In this document: piece by piece, positions 19,001 through 28,689 of the stretch
Layout of the letters: each line of letters starts with the position of its first letter
Position numbering within the stretch: position 1 is the stretch's first letter
DNA from: Branchiostoma floridae
Lineage: Eukaryota > Chordata > Leptocardii > Amphioxiformes > Branchiostomatidae
Length of the DNA stretch: 64,000 bases
NCBI RefSeq assembly: GCF_000003815.2
Contig: NC_049989.1
Coordinates: 22,500,369-22,564,368, forward strand
Direction of reading: 5' to 3'
Translations under genes and position numbers: made by a program
The notes under the pieces: model-generated
What the model was told of the DNA's origin: nothing
Database searches by the model: none
What the model saw: only the letters and a program-made list of their open reading frames with translations

Positions 19001-19124
19001 AGCCTCAACCTCAGCCATCTCATGGCCGGTAGAGCCGCTGGAGGTACCGATGTTGATAGTCTCAACCTCAGCCATCTCATGGCTGGTGAAGCCACTGTTC
19101 ACCTGCCCGGGCAAATGCTGCATC
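15925..19124 (-). CDS. Repeat-bearing multi-pass membrane protein gene (4-exon model)
   Basis: Minus-strand model: 18559-19124, 18176-18274, 17398-17509, 15925-16078. Phases agree at all three junctions. Read from the ATG at the start of the first listed exon it gives 309 residues: 9 lead residues, eight 19-residue repeats (SGFTGREMAEVETINIGTS consensus), a basic linker ending PGEPGRRR, then AQWLCGLFDERQN, and three hydrophobic segments (GLLLVGLGTTLMMF, GWILVPAGAVHIVW, MVWTAVLVALMLLVVGL). I do not recognise the family. An upstream exon may exist because the first exon is preceded by a usable acceptor. The last three exons are well supported; the repeat exon is less certain. Confidence 0.62.
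16079..16460. other. Intron, no exon seen
   Basis: Contains three AGATATCTTC direct repeats near 16240-16265. Otherwise unremarkable. Confidence 0.5.
16461..17250 (+). repeat. ~42-bp tandem array with perfect CRE octamers
   Basis: Units of CCAACCTGTAACCATGGAAA plus CATGCATGACGTCAGT. TGACGTCA occurs at 16511, 16553, 16963, 17005, 17047, 17089, 17131 and 17173, with a TGACGTAA variant at 17215. The array is split by a MITE at 16575-16934 and lies in the last intron of the membrane gene. Confidence 0.95.
16575..16934. mobile_element. hAT-like MITE, 360 bp, 8-bp target duplication
   Basis: Terminal inverted repeats CAGGGTTGTAGCCAGC and GCTGGCTACAACCCTG. Perfect 8-bp target duplication CTCCAACC (16567-16574 and 16935-16942). 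CAGGG-type ends plus 8-bp duplication are hAT features. No transposase. A second copy is at 62144-62384. Confidence 0.88.
17260..17345 (+). repeat. Short tandem CATACGGGTTCCTT repeat
   Basis: Four or five degenerate 24-bp units follow the CRE array and end about 50 bp before the next exon. Confidence 0.8.
17398..17509 (-). CDS. Membrane gene internal exon (membrane segments 1-2)
   Basis: Acceptor TCCCCCAG and donor TCATG|GTGAGT. It encodes LLLVGLGTTLMMFEETRPNL and AGWILVPAGAVHIVWS, two hydrophobic stretches separated by a charged loop. Phase 1 in and 2 out. Confidence 0.75.
17609..17822 (+). repeat. (GTGA)n microsatellite
   Basis: Over 200 bp of GAGT tetramers with GTGG variants, in the intron of the membrane gene. 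Confidence 0.97.
18176..18274 (-). CDS. Membrane gene internal exon (AQWLCGLFDERQN)
   Basis: Acceptor TGTTTCAG and donor CCAGG|GTACGA. It encodes QWLCGLFDERQNVKNPSVAA and GLERTLAAYMNQ. The phase-1 donor joins the next exon as NQGLLLVG. Confidence 0.76.
18559..19124 (-). CDS. Membrane gene repeat exon (8 x 19 residues)
   Basis: The 566-base exon runs from acceptor TTTTAG (19125-19126 on the plus strand) to donor AGAG|GTGCGG. It contains eight 57-bp repeats at about 18641-19096 encoding SGFTGREMAEVETINIGTS variants, then RDPVKAKAAFTIDMPTDETP and GEPGRRR. It ends in phase 1, exactly as the downstream exon needs. The donor is not strong (GTGCGG). The opposite strand is also open because 57 is a multiple of three. 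Confidence 0.55.
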
Positions 19125-19259
19125 CTAAAACATAAAGATAGGCAGATAATTTTATATTTAGAAATATAAGGTAGGTTTCTAAATATAGGCTTTAGAAATA
19201 GTGGGTTATACACTGTGTCTATTACTAAGGTACTGTTTTGGATAGTGGAGAAGATCCCT

Positions 19260-19500
19260 CTCCTCCAAGAGCCCTTTACCCCCCCAACCGAAGTCTGGCA
19301 CCCATTTGTATACCTGGGTAGAGTGAGCTAGGAAAGTTGTGCCTTTCCCGTCTAACAGGGAATGTCAGGGATAGAGCCCCTCTGAATCTCGTGTGCGCTG
19401 AATTTAATCACTCACCAATGGATGACAAATTCCACTGCAGAATACTGAATAGGATGTCCTAAAACTAGATTCACAACGATTCAAGTGGAACCCCTCCAAT
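19260..19500. other. Intergenic, SINE-like fragment
   Basis: TACCTGGGTAGAGTGAG and GTGCCTTTCCCG resemble the inverted body of SINEs elsewhere in the window. No gene is seen. Confidence 0.4.
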
Positions 19501-19539
19501 GTCTTTTCTTCCTGAAGTCAGAGTTACGAATAAGAAGAT

Positions 19540-19900
19540 TAATGCATGTAGCAAACCGCGCAAGATGTGCGCAAGCACCAGGGAGATCCTGTCGCCAGTT
19601 CCTGAGAAAGAACTTCACTCACTTGTAATACGAACCTTCACTGCAAGAACCCGTTTAGCCACTTCCACGGAAGCAAATCATCCTTTTTGCCTCCACAATC
19701 CTCATAACAGGAGGAAGTTCCACGCTCAGAGCTTTTTTCCTAGAACAACATCGCTATGGAATAATTATAAAAAAATATAAGCTTCCACGGACTTGCTTCC
19801 CCACGGGGTACAATCTGAAACTGTTTAAGTTCAGGGTTAACAGACATCTCCCTTCACAATACAGTATCGTTACCCCCAAACGCTTGAGTGGCTCCACGAG
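19540..19900 (+). mobile_element. LINE remnant, 3' end of the pol ORF
   Basis: Encodes RTRLATSTEANHPFCLHNPH and RRKFHAQSFFPRTTSLWNNY, then frameshifts at an A-run and continues as LPRTCFPTGYNLKLFKFRVN. The R..F..SFFPRT..LWN...LP..V pattern is typical of the end of non-LTR retrotransposon ORFs. Broken, not functional. Confidence 0.75.
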
Positions 19901-20354
19901 CCTTGTTTTGCGGTGAACTCTAAGTAAATAGAAAAAAACAAGATCTAACGTTACACGGCAGCGTACCTGAAGCGTACCTGGAGAAGGAGGTCTTGTTTGT
20001 GTTCTCTACATTGGATGACCACTGTATTATCTCGTCTGTTGAAGGACGACATATGATAAGATCAGTTTGTTTGTGACCAGTTTCTGGGACACTAATCTGC
20101 GCCCGAGCCGTCACTACGCGGTATCACCTAGCGATTTATAGCCATATCCTCAGCATCAATAGGGACATAAGTATCACATAGAGAATTCTCTCAGTATTGG
20201 ATGGGGAATTTTAATCTCTCTTTATCACACAGAGAAGAAGAGTCGTGCATTATCACATAGAAAAAGTAATCCCTCAGTATTGAATACAGAATTACAGCCC
20301 GATTTTCCCCTGGAACCTGCCTAACTACTGATCCACTCCACCGGAGGGCGGACA

Positions 20355-20418
20355 AAACAAAGAAGCAGCTTTCTCCAAAGATCAGTGAAGTTATTCAGAG
20401 AAAGCTGCTTCTTTGTTT
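20355..20418. other. Perfect 21-bp inverted repeat (hairpin)
   Basis: Left arm 20355-20375 (starts AAACAAAGAAGCAGC) and right arm 20398-20418 (ends GCTGCTTCTTTGTTT) are exact inverse complements with a 22-base spacer. Confidence 0.9.
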
Positions 20419-20419
20419 G

Positions 20420-21080
20420 GTACAGCGTACAGGAGCCAAAAGTGTACTTTTTGGGGTAAAATGATGGCCAAAAAATCGCATAATTAAGCATTTTATTGTA
20501 ATATATGCCAAATGTGTTATTGAATTTATATGGGCGTATGATCAAGGTACCTCTGTACCAAATTTCAGTTCATTCGGTTGTAATAAGAGGGCACAGTGGG
20601 CCAAAATATACCGTTTTAGTCTAAAAATGACAAAAAAAGTCATATTAGAGGCAGCTATAAAAAAAAATCAAAACAACGTCGGAGGGTATCGGCCCACCCT
20701 ACCCTTGTGCCAAATTTCAAGTCATTCGGTCCAAGAACGACGGATATGAATCAATTTGACAGGAAAAAGAGAAGAGGAAAGAAGCAAAAACATTACGAAT
20801 ACAATATATTTCACCATACCCGTGGTTTGGCTGAAATATAGTGACCGCCTGCCACATTCTTCAGGGCAATACTGACTGCTGCTACTTCGCACTGCAGCTA
20901 GGTGGCGCTTCTGCAGTGTGAAGAATATGTCCGAAACGTCACGTATGGGATAAGTAGTAGATATTATTTTTCAGTCTCTTCTTGGTACTTGACGTATGTG
21001 ATATATGTGTGTATATAGGTATATCACTATATGTGATAACATTTTACGTTTTGAACCGCAATATTTTTACACTTCGCTAG
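20420..21080. other. Dispersed non-coding repeats, no gene
   Basis: TGCCAAATTTCAAGTCATTC and ACCAAATTTCAGTTCATTCG are two diverged versions of one motif. CTGAAATATAGTGACCGCCT recurs in similar form at 57478. No gene is seen. Confidence 0.45.
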
Positions 21081-21139
21081 GGGCATCTCATCATCATCGC
21101 CATCACCACTGCAGTGGTTCCATTGAGGGGGGCCGACAT

Positions 21140-21205
21140 TGTCTTCCCATGATCACACCATCATCACACCATCATCACACCATCATCACACCATCATCAC
21201 ACCAT
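21140..21205 (+). repeat. ATCATCACACC tandem repeat
   Basis: Five or six 11-bp units. Confidence 0.9.
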
Positions 21206-21374
21206 CATTGTCTATCATTGTCGTTTGTCTGTGGCAGCCTGAATGAGCAGACTGCCGCTCAACTCTCCTTTTCCAAGTCGTGGCTCGTTAACTGTATGAC
21301 AAACCTTGGTGGAGCTGCATAACAAATAGGAAACAACTCCACGGTTCGTCACTTAGGTCTTACTGGCCAAGTTG

Positions 21375-21485
21375 TTCACCACAGTGAACCAGGTGGTAAA
21401 CTCCATCACCCCCACCCATCAAGTGGTAGACTCCATCATCACCCCCACCCACCCAGTGGTAGACTCCATCACCCCCACCCAGCCA
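21375..21485 (+). repeat. ~31-bp tandem repeat (GTGGTAGACTCCATCA)
   Basis: Four units with CCCCCACCCA spacers. Confidence 0.85.
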
Positions 21486-21814
21486 GTGAGGCTGCCTCAA
21501 TCAGAAGTTATCTTAGTTATCGATATTTCTTCTCTTCCTCACACGTTTCCAATAAGTGATGACATATCACATCTAAGCCGGGCTGCTCCAGAAGACGAAA
21601 ATTACCGTTTTTATCGTCTGACCTTTCCCGAAATACAGTAAACAGTACTTCAGGATCCTTCGGGTTTCTGAAGACAGAAATTACGGTTGTTATCAGCGCG
21701 TTCCTATAACACAGTACTTCAGGCCGGCTGATAAGGTTTGGCGCTGTGACGTATGGGCTGGTGAAGGGGATTTGTTCTCAGGCCGAGGAACACAAATGGC
21801 GTGTTTCCGGCTAA

Positions 21815-22014
21815 GGCTTAGGTCACATTTCCAAACCGGGGCCAGGCCGGGATGTTTTAAGAAACGAAAAATCAAAATGTATACTTAAAAATACACACAT
21901 ATCATGCCAATGAATCGTATTTTGACATTTTGTGTATGTTGATGCGTTTATGCCATTCTTTTCGCTCCCGAAAGCTGTTCGGCCGGGCCCCGGTTTGGAA
22001 ATGTGACCTAAGCC
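21815..22014. mobile_element. PIF/Harbinger-like MITE, 200 bp
   Basis: Terminal inverted repeats GGCTTAGGTCACATTTCC and GGAAATGTGACCTAAGCC extend inward through a GC-rich segment. They are flanked by TAA on both sides (21812-21814, 22015-22017), matching the 3-bp TWA duplications of PIF/Harbinger elements. No transposase. Confidence 0.8.
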
Positions 22015-22040
22015 TAACTGACCGATCCTAGCGAACGTCC

Positions 22041-22168
22041 GACCACCCTACCATTTTGGTATGGTCCAGTCCGACCACCCTACCATTTTGGTATGGTCCA
22101 GTCCGACCACCCTACCATTTTGATATGGTCCAGTCCGACCACCCTACCATTTTGGTATGGTCCACCGC
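22041..22168 (+). repeat. 32-bp tandem repeat, 4 copies
   Basis: GACCACCCTACCATTTTGGT plus ATGGTCCAGTCC starts at 22041, 22073, 22105 and 22137. Confidence 0.95.
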
Positions 22169-22599
22169 TGGCAAGAAACATATACTTTTCCATCAAACAT
22201 CTGTGTGACCGAAAATGGTCTTGAGTTCGAGTTCTCGCGCGTGTTCCCGTATTGGATGACAGGATGTAACTGTCCCTCCATTTGAAAGACGACATTAAGA
22301 TTGGACAAAGTTTAGATATATAGTACAATTCTTTTACACAATCAATTGTGTACTCACTTTGATTACGTTTCCATGTCTCTCAGACACCTTCCTCAGAGAC
22401 TGGAGTTCATCTTTCCCATCAAACATCTATGTGACTGAAAAGGGTCTTTAGTCTAAAGTTGAACTGAAGTTAGAGTTCTCGCTCGTGTTTCCCGCATTGG
22501 ATGACGGGGTAGAATTGTCCCTTCTGCTTGGATCATTTGAAGGACGATATTAAAAAGATAAAGTTAGGATATAGGAGAATTTGTACTCACTTAAGCTTA

Positions 22600-23275
22600 C
22601 GTTTCGATCTCAGAGTTCTGACTGGAGTTCCGCTTCTCGCCGTGAAACGTTGGCAAAATTGTGCCGCATTATTCTTGGAGACTCCTACGTAGGATACGAC
22701 CCTGCACTTCAACGGCTAGGACTGTCTCGGCTGTCCGAGAGAAGGGAACTGTTATGTGTTAAGTTTGCTAAGTCACTCCTGAAATCTGAGTACAGAGACT
22801 GGCTACCTCCGCAAAGATTTCAGATAACTGGCCGCACCACTAGAAACAGTGAGAAGGTAGATTGCCCAGCAGCACGAACCAACAGATATAGGAACTCACC
22901 AATACCGTACATGTGCCAACTGATTAACAAGTATGGCCTGATCCCTGGGTGACTTTTGAACGATTTGAGTGACCTTTGAAGACAATTTTTTTAACAAATT
23001 ATATCGACTATTATATTGTGCATGTCTGTCCATAAAAACCGAACACCTGTCTTGTCTGTGATATATAGTCTAAGACCAATGGTCCCTTATTTGTGATAAG
23101 AAATCGTATTGTTAGCAATTAAGATTTTGAACTATGCTGTCTTTTTAAATTGATGTACTTAACTTATAGTTTATTTCTCCCTGGAGGATCACATGTGAAT
23201 ACCAACGTAATTCAGACATAACTAAATGTCTGCAACATGGTATGTTAATAAAGATTTCAAAGATTTCAAAAGTGA
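22600..23275 (+). mobile_element. CR1-like LINE 3' end
   Basis: An ORF segment encodes CRIILGDSYVGYDPALQRLG, LSERRELLCVKFAKSLLKSE and TNRYRNSPIPYMCQLIN, the usual C-terminal pattern of CR1-like non-LTR retrotransposons, then a stop and a 3'UTR ending in AATAAAGATTTCAAAGATTT. The 5' part is absent. Confidence 0.85.
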
Positions 23276-23740
23276 GTACAAGTTGGTTGTGTAAAATGAT
23301 TCTCCTATATCCTATGATCTACCAACTGATGAAATCGTTTTCGGAAATAACTAAGATAAAGTTGTTTGGTTTCCAGCGAGATTTATACATTCATATCTAT
23401 ATATAGAGTCATATTTTCAGCATCAATACGAAGTAAAACATAGAGAATTAAGATATTATCTCTCAGTATCTTCTAAAGAACCACAACCATCTTTGTGTGG
23501 CTCAGAGATGCATTTTCCCCCTGAAACCTGGCTAACTACCAAGCGCCTTCGCCTGACCCTGCCCTTGGGACAAGCTGACAAAAGAAACACATATTTACAA
23601 GAGCCATGTTTCAGAGAGCGTCTGCCATCTTCTTCATGGCAATACTGACTGGTTTTACTCTGTGATATGACATGATGTAATATCACATAATATCACGTAA
23701 TGTATCTTATAGATTAAAAAAGGATTTTTCCGCTTCGTAT

Positions 23741-23862
23741 ACTGTAAATGCAGAAATATTCGCGGTGGATTAATGTTCGCGGTTTTCGCGGTGACCACTT
23801 CACCGCGAACTTAAATCCACCGCGAAAAGTCCCTTTTCCCGCTACCGCGAAATTAAATCCCC
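23741..23862 (+). mobile_element. Truncated CTGTAAATGCA-type MITE
   Basis: Starts ACTGTAAATGCAGAAATATT with the TTCGCGGTGG / CCACCGCGAA fold, related to the complete element at 24158. The right terminal repeat is missing. Confidence 0.75.
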
Positions 23863-24157
23863 ATACTGATAAATTATCATATTATTGTGATTATTACCAA
23901 GAGAATCTGTACCGACCAACAGTAGTTTTCCCCGTACCATGACAGGAAACGTGGCAGGTTTTTCTTAGGCCTGATAAGAGGAGGCCCGATGACGCATGGA
24001 CCTATTGAAGAGGATTTGTTCTGAAGTGATGTTTATAAAAGCCACTTTCTGTGCTGCAGGGAAAGTCTGAGAAAACCAGCGATCCTTGTCCCTCCACGGG
24101 AGAGCTTTGTGCACAGACGGTGCGACATCTGCTGTGAGGCGTGTTCCTCCGCTAATA

Positions 24158-24365
24158 CTGTAAATGCATTTAAGTTCGCGGATATTTGATTTCGCGGTAG
24201 CGGGAAAAAGGACTTTTCGCGGTGGTTTTAAGTTCGCGGTAACACCATAGACTGCAGTCTAATGACATAATAGAAAAACGTTCGCGGTGGTTTTAAGTTC
24301 ACTGTGAAGTGGTCACGGCGAAAACCGCGAACATTAATCCACCGCGAACATTTCTGCATTTACAG
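24158..24365. mobile_element. Complete MITE, CTGTAAATGCA ends, TA target
   Basis: Ends CTGTAAATGCA..TGCATTTACAG, flanked by TA on each side (24156-24157, 24366-24367), as in Tc1/mariner-type insertions. The interior folds through repeated TTCGCGGT and ACCGCGAA. It splits a duplicated GACGGTGCGA..GTGTTCCTC segment. Confidence 0.82.
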
Positions 24366-24569
24366 TAACAGACGGTGCGATATCTGCTGTGACTGTGAAG
24401 CGTGTTCCTCTCTAATACCGGATGTAATAAAGACCTGTGGCGGAACATTCGGCAAATCCTCAGGCCCAGGGAAAGTATTATTTTGTTTCATTTTATTCTA
24501 TTTCATTTCAAAGGGAAATAAATGTCTCCTGTCGACGCCTATCTGGGGAAGATCCCGACAATGAAACAG

Positions 24570-25820
24570 CGGGACATCACAATATCAATGATAAGGGGGT
24601 AAGAATGACTTGATAGATACATAGGAATGGAAAGTAACTATTCCTACATATAAATCAAAACAACATAATGGACGTTCAACACCGTTTAACACAGTATTTA
24701 TGATACATAGGAGTGGAAAGTAACTATAGTTAGCCCACTCTTACGATTAATCAAAATAACACCGTATTTATGAAGAAAACATTCATCACGTTGTGCTCAG
24801 GATGCTTTACGCGTGCTTAAATATTGCATATTACTTTAGCTTTACATCTATCCGTAAGACGTACGTATAGCTGGGCTTGTTCAACCGCTTTAAGCTCGAT
24901 ATGTTATACGCCACAGTCATCATCATCACGTCAAAAGTAATAATATATAACTTGGTTTATTTCCATCGCACCAACATTACAATACAATTACAATCTAAGA
25001 TATGAGTGGACATCTCGCAGCCGTAGGCTGAATTGCATGTAAGCCACTATGTTAAAACAATTTGCTCCATCAATAAATACATTTAAAAGGTTGAGACAAT
25101 AGATTCTAATATAAATATACATGTAATACAATATGTACAAAGACCGGCTATTTAAGCACATGTTCGTTCAAGAGATGGGTTAGGTATGGTATTGGGCTTG
25201 TTTTGAAGCGCTTGGTGCGCACTGGCATGTAGTCAAGCTTAAATTTCCATTTCTTGTCTCCCTACCACTAACATCACCTCTTGACTGTGGTAGCCAGTCC
25301 CTGTATTTAAGCACGTATTTAAGCAATCTTTAAGCACTGTAGATTAAGCACTAACTTTTCGGTCGGGAAGGCAAACGAAAAGACTACCTTTACCTTCTGT
25401 CTGTACTGTGTATGCGGCACTGTTAAATGTAAGTTACTAACTTGAGCGCAGTGCCACATTGTCCTCATCTGTCCAAAAGCAAATAGAAAATAAGTCTGAT
25501 TTGCGGTGGTCCTGCTATCTGCCAGCCTGATTTACGTCCGGAATTAGGCCCATGAATCGCTCCTAAGTACCGGCATGAGCTGTCTGCCAGGGCACTGATG
25601 ATAACGCTGCGTTTGGAAAGGGGCTTTTTGGAGTCACTTAGAGTCGGTTTGAATCGTTCCCATCCATCTCAGGACTGGCCGGGTAAAGGACAGGGAGAGA
25701 GTACTAAATTACCGGACGTCGTACGTCAGCAGGGACAGTCCTTTAGTCATCCTGTCAGGAGGACCTAGAAGGGACAGTCCTTTATTACTCATGTTAGAAG
25801 ACACTGGAAGGAGGAATGGT
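24570..25820. other. Intergenic, no gene seen
   Basis: AT-rich. A direct repeat CATAGGAATGGAAAGTAACTA / CATAGGAGTGGAAAGTAACT (20-base cores) occurs near 24620 and 24710. TTGGTTTATTTCCATC near 24950 may be an inverted LINE tail. Confidence 0.45.
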
Positions 25821-25827
25821 CACATGT

Positions 25828-26060
25828 GGCGTCGCAAGGCCGAGTGATTAGGGTAGTGGACCGGAGATCGGGAGATCGCGGGTTTGTTTCCTGGTATTCC
25901 CGGCTAGAGCTTGCGTCCTTGGGAAAGGCACGTCACGCGGCTTATCTAACTCCACCCAGGTACAAGATTGTTATCTGACTTTGAGAAAGGCAAAAGGTAA
26001 TGGAAGGAGATGGATGGGCTCTACATCCCGGTACAGAGCTCAACTGCCCTTACGGTCATG
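25828..26060 (+). mobile_element. tRNA-derived SINE
   Basis: Head GGCCGAGTGATTAGGGTAG with a B-box-like GCGGGTTTGTTTCC, then CCTTGGGAAAGGCACG and CTCCACCCAGGTAC as in the other SINEs of the window. Confidence 0.72.
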
Positions 26061-26179
26061 GGGCTACCTTTACATTTTGCTTCAACGTGGCAATATAGGA
26101 TGTACAAGAGAGGATATAGTATGCATGAAGGAGAACACGTTCAATTCCTTTGAAAAGTACCTTGTTCGTCAGCTGCCCT

Positions 26180-26765
26180 TCTGCATGGTTTCCGGGAATC
26201 TGTGAGAGCAGATCCAACATCTCTCAGATCCCGCACCTCTGCACGGTTTCCGGGAATCCGTGAGAGCAGATCCAACATCTCTCAGATCCCACACCTCTGC
26301 ATGGTTTCCGGGAATCATTGAGAGCAGATCCAACATCTCTCAGATCCCACACCTCTGCATGGTTTCCGGGAATCCATGAGAGCAGATCCAACATCACTCA
26401 GATCCCGCACCTCTGCATGGTTTCCGGGAATCTAGTGAGAGCAGATCCAACATCTCTCAGATCCCGCACCTCTGCACGGTTTCCGGGAATCTGTGAGAGC
26501 AGATCCAACATCACTCAGATCCCGCACCTCTGCATGTTTTCCGGGAATCTGTGAGAGCAGACCCAACATCTCTCAGATCCCGCACCTCTACATGGCTTCC
26601 GTGAATCTTGTGAGAGCAGATCCAACATCTCTCAGATCCCGCACCTCTGCGTGGTTTCCGGGAATCTATGAGAGCAGATCCAACATCTCTCAGATCCCGG
26701 ACCTCTGCATGGTCTCCGGGAATCTATGAGAGCAGATCCAACATCTCTCAGATCCCGCACCTAAC
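26180..26765 (+). repeat. 58-bp tandem repeat, ~10 copies
   Basis: GGTTTCCGGGAATCTGTGAG, AGCAGATCCAACATCTCTCA, GATCCCGCACCTCTGCAT. Some units have one extra base. Open frames across it are a by-product of the repeat. Confidence 0.96.
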
Positions 26766-26879
26766 TTTATTGTTATTTTCATTGTTGATAGTTTATTTAC
26801 TTTGTGATACATGCTGTGCTATCCACGCTTGGTAGGCTAATTACCTGCCCTAACTAGCTGCCGATGCGGCTTCTGTTCA

Positions 26880-27240
26880 TCTTGCCTATTTAGTCTTTCT
26901 CCGAAGTGAGTGGGTTCCATCGCCTGCCCATCAGATACTTGGTAAATGTCCCGCCGACGCACACAAACAGCCTCCTCACTTTTCCTTATCAGCCCAATTT
27001 GGGCGGCGCTGCCCGTCCTGATTGTAAGTCACTCCGCGCGGCCCTTGCCGTCCTCCTGCCCGTTAATTGCAGCACTTTGGCGGGAGTATTACCGGCGCGC
27101 GTCGCGCCTTATCTTGGGTTTGCACCAATTTGGGGCTAATGGACGCCGGCCACGTGTCCGCGCGCCGATAATGGCGCCGCTATCGCAGCCCGCATCTGGA
27201 GCCGACAGGAATTAGCTCAGATCGGTCGTTACCCTGCCCG
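26880..27240. promoter_or_regulatory. GC-rich single-copy island (candidate cis-regulatory)
   Basis: Unique, CpG-rich sequence with a CACGTG E-box, CTTATCTTGGG and homeodomain-like TTAATTG and GCTAATGG words, between two minisatellites. No exon is recognised. Function is inferred only from composition. Confidence 0.3.
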
Positions 27241-27900
27241 TAATGGCGAGCCGATTTCTTCTCTTCTCTAGTCCCAGGCACTTCCACTCTTCTCTTCTCC
27301 TGTCCGCAAACTGTACAGTACCGTAATGTACCACGAGTTAGCTTAGCCCGCATCTGGAGCCGCCAGGAATTAGCTCAGATCGGTCGTTACCCTTCCACTC
27401 TTCTCTTCTGCAGTCGGCAAACTGTGCAGATCCAAGTGCTGAGCTAGCACAGTACCATAACGTACCACAGGTTAGCTTAGATGATCGGTCGTTACCCTTC
27501 CACTCTTCTCTTCTCCAGTCCGTAAACTGTACCTGGTGCAGCTGAGCACAGTACCATATGTACCACGAGTTACCTCAGTCCGCAGCTGGAGCCGCCAGGA
27601 ATTAGCTCAGCTCGGTCGTTACCCTGCCACGGGCCCGTAATAACGGACAGATTTCTTCTCTTCTCTAGTTCGCAAACTGTACAAGTTCAGCTTTCGTAAA
27701 GTGTCTATCTCGTGCCACTGAGCACAGTGTCATAATATATCAGGGGGTAGTTTAGCCTGTGCATCACCATGTTACGGGCTTATTCTCGCCAACCGTTTTT
27801 TTTTTCTCTTCTCTTCTCTAGTCCGTAAAGTTTGCAGGTTCAGCTGGGTACAGTACCGTAACGTATCACAGGTTAGCTTAATCTCCAAGCAGATCCTACA
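27175..27900 (+). repeat. Degenerate ~100-300 bp direct repeats
   Basis: The block GGAATTAGCTCAGATCGGTC plus CTTCTCTTCTCTAGTC plus GCAAACTGTAC recurs four or five times with large indels. It is derived from the end of the preceding island. Confidence 0.75.
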
Positions 27901-28600
27901 ATGGCATAAGATAGTACCAAACTGGCCAAGGAGTGTAGTCAGCCAAGAGGTGTACATTTGCCCCGGTAGTCAAACACACTCCTAGGCCGGCTTTACTCCC
28001 CTGGCAGCTTTTGATAGTATATTATGCTTAGATCTGCTTGGAGATATAGGTTAGCTCAGCCCAGGCATTACCATATACCACAGGCCCGTAATGGTGAACC
28101 GGTTTCTTTTTTTAAAAAGCGCAGGTTTTAGCTTCTGCTGGGCCGACCGCAGATCTTCTTCTTCTTCTTCTGGTTGGTCTGCCGCCCTCATCGTGTTGAG
28201 GCTTCTGCAGCCTTAACTTGCCTGTACAAGAGGTCAGCTTAACCTGGCCATTGCCATATAACACGGGCCTATAACACGGGCCAATCCGTGTAAACAGATT
28301 TTTCTCTCACAAATGTGCAAGTTTCAGCTCCTTATTTTTCATCTCCTTAAAGTTTCAGCTCCTTAAAGCGTCTTGCTCGCGCTCTGTGCCGTCCGTAGAT
28401 GTCACAAGCACTGCACAAGAAGCTAGTTAGCTCAGCCAGGTCATTACCATGCAACGGGAGTGAACCGGTGTCTCCCTTCCGGTCCGCCAAAGTCCACAGA
28501 AAGTGCAGGTTTCAGCTTCAGCTCCGTCTGTCGTCTTGCGTCGCTGTGCCTTTAGCCGATGTAATAAGCAGTTGCATGACGTAATGAGCCTCGCCAAGGA
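27900..28600. other. Intergenic, weak repeats
   Basis: GTTAGCTCAGCC-type words and GTTTCAGCTCCTTA duplicates continue the degenerate repeat pattern. No gene is seen. Confidence 0.4.
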
Positions 28601-28689
28601 GACTATGAATTTGCCATTAGTCTTTCTCTACAGTCGCGCGGAGGCCTTCTGGGAACAATTCTGCAGCAGATCTAGCGCCCCGTCATGGC

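Noticed and set aside
18489-19169. Plus-strand 226-codon frame over the 57-bp repeats
   Set aside because: The minus frame has a matching acceptor, donor and phase with downstream exons; the plus frame has none.
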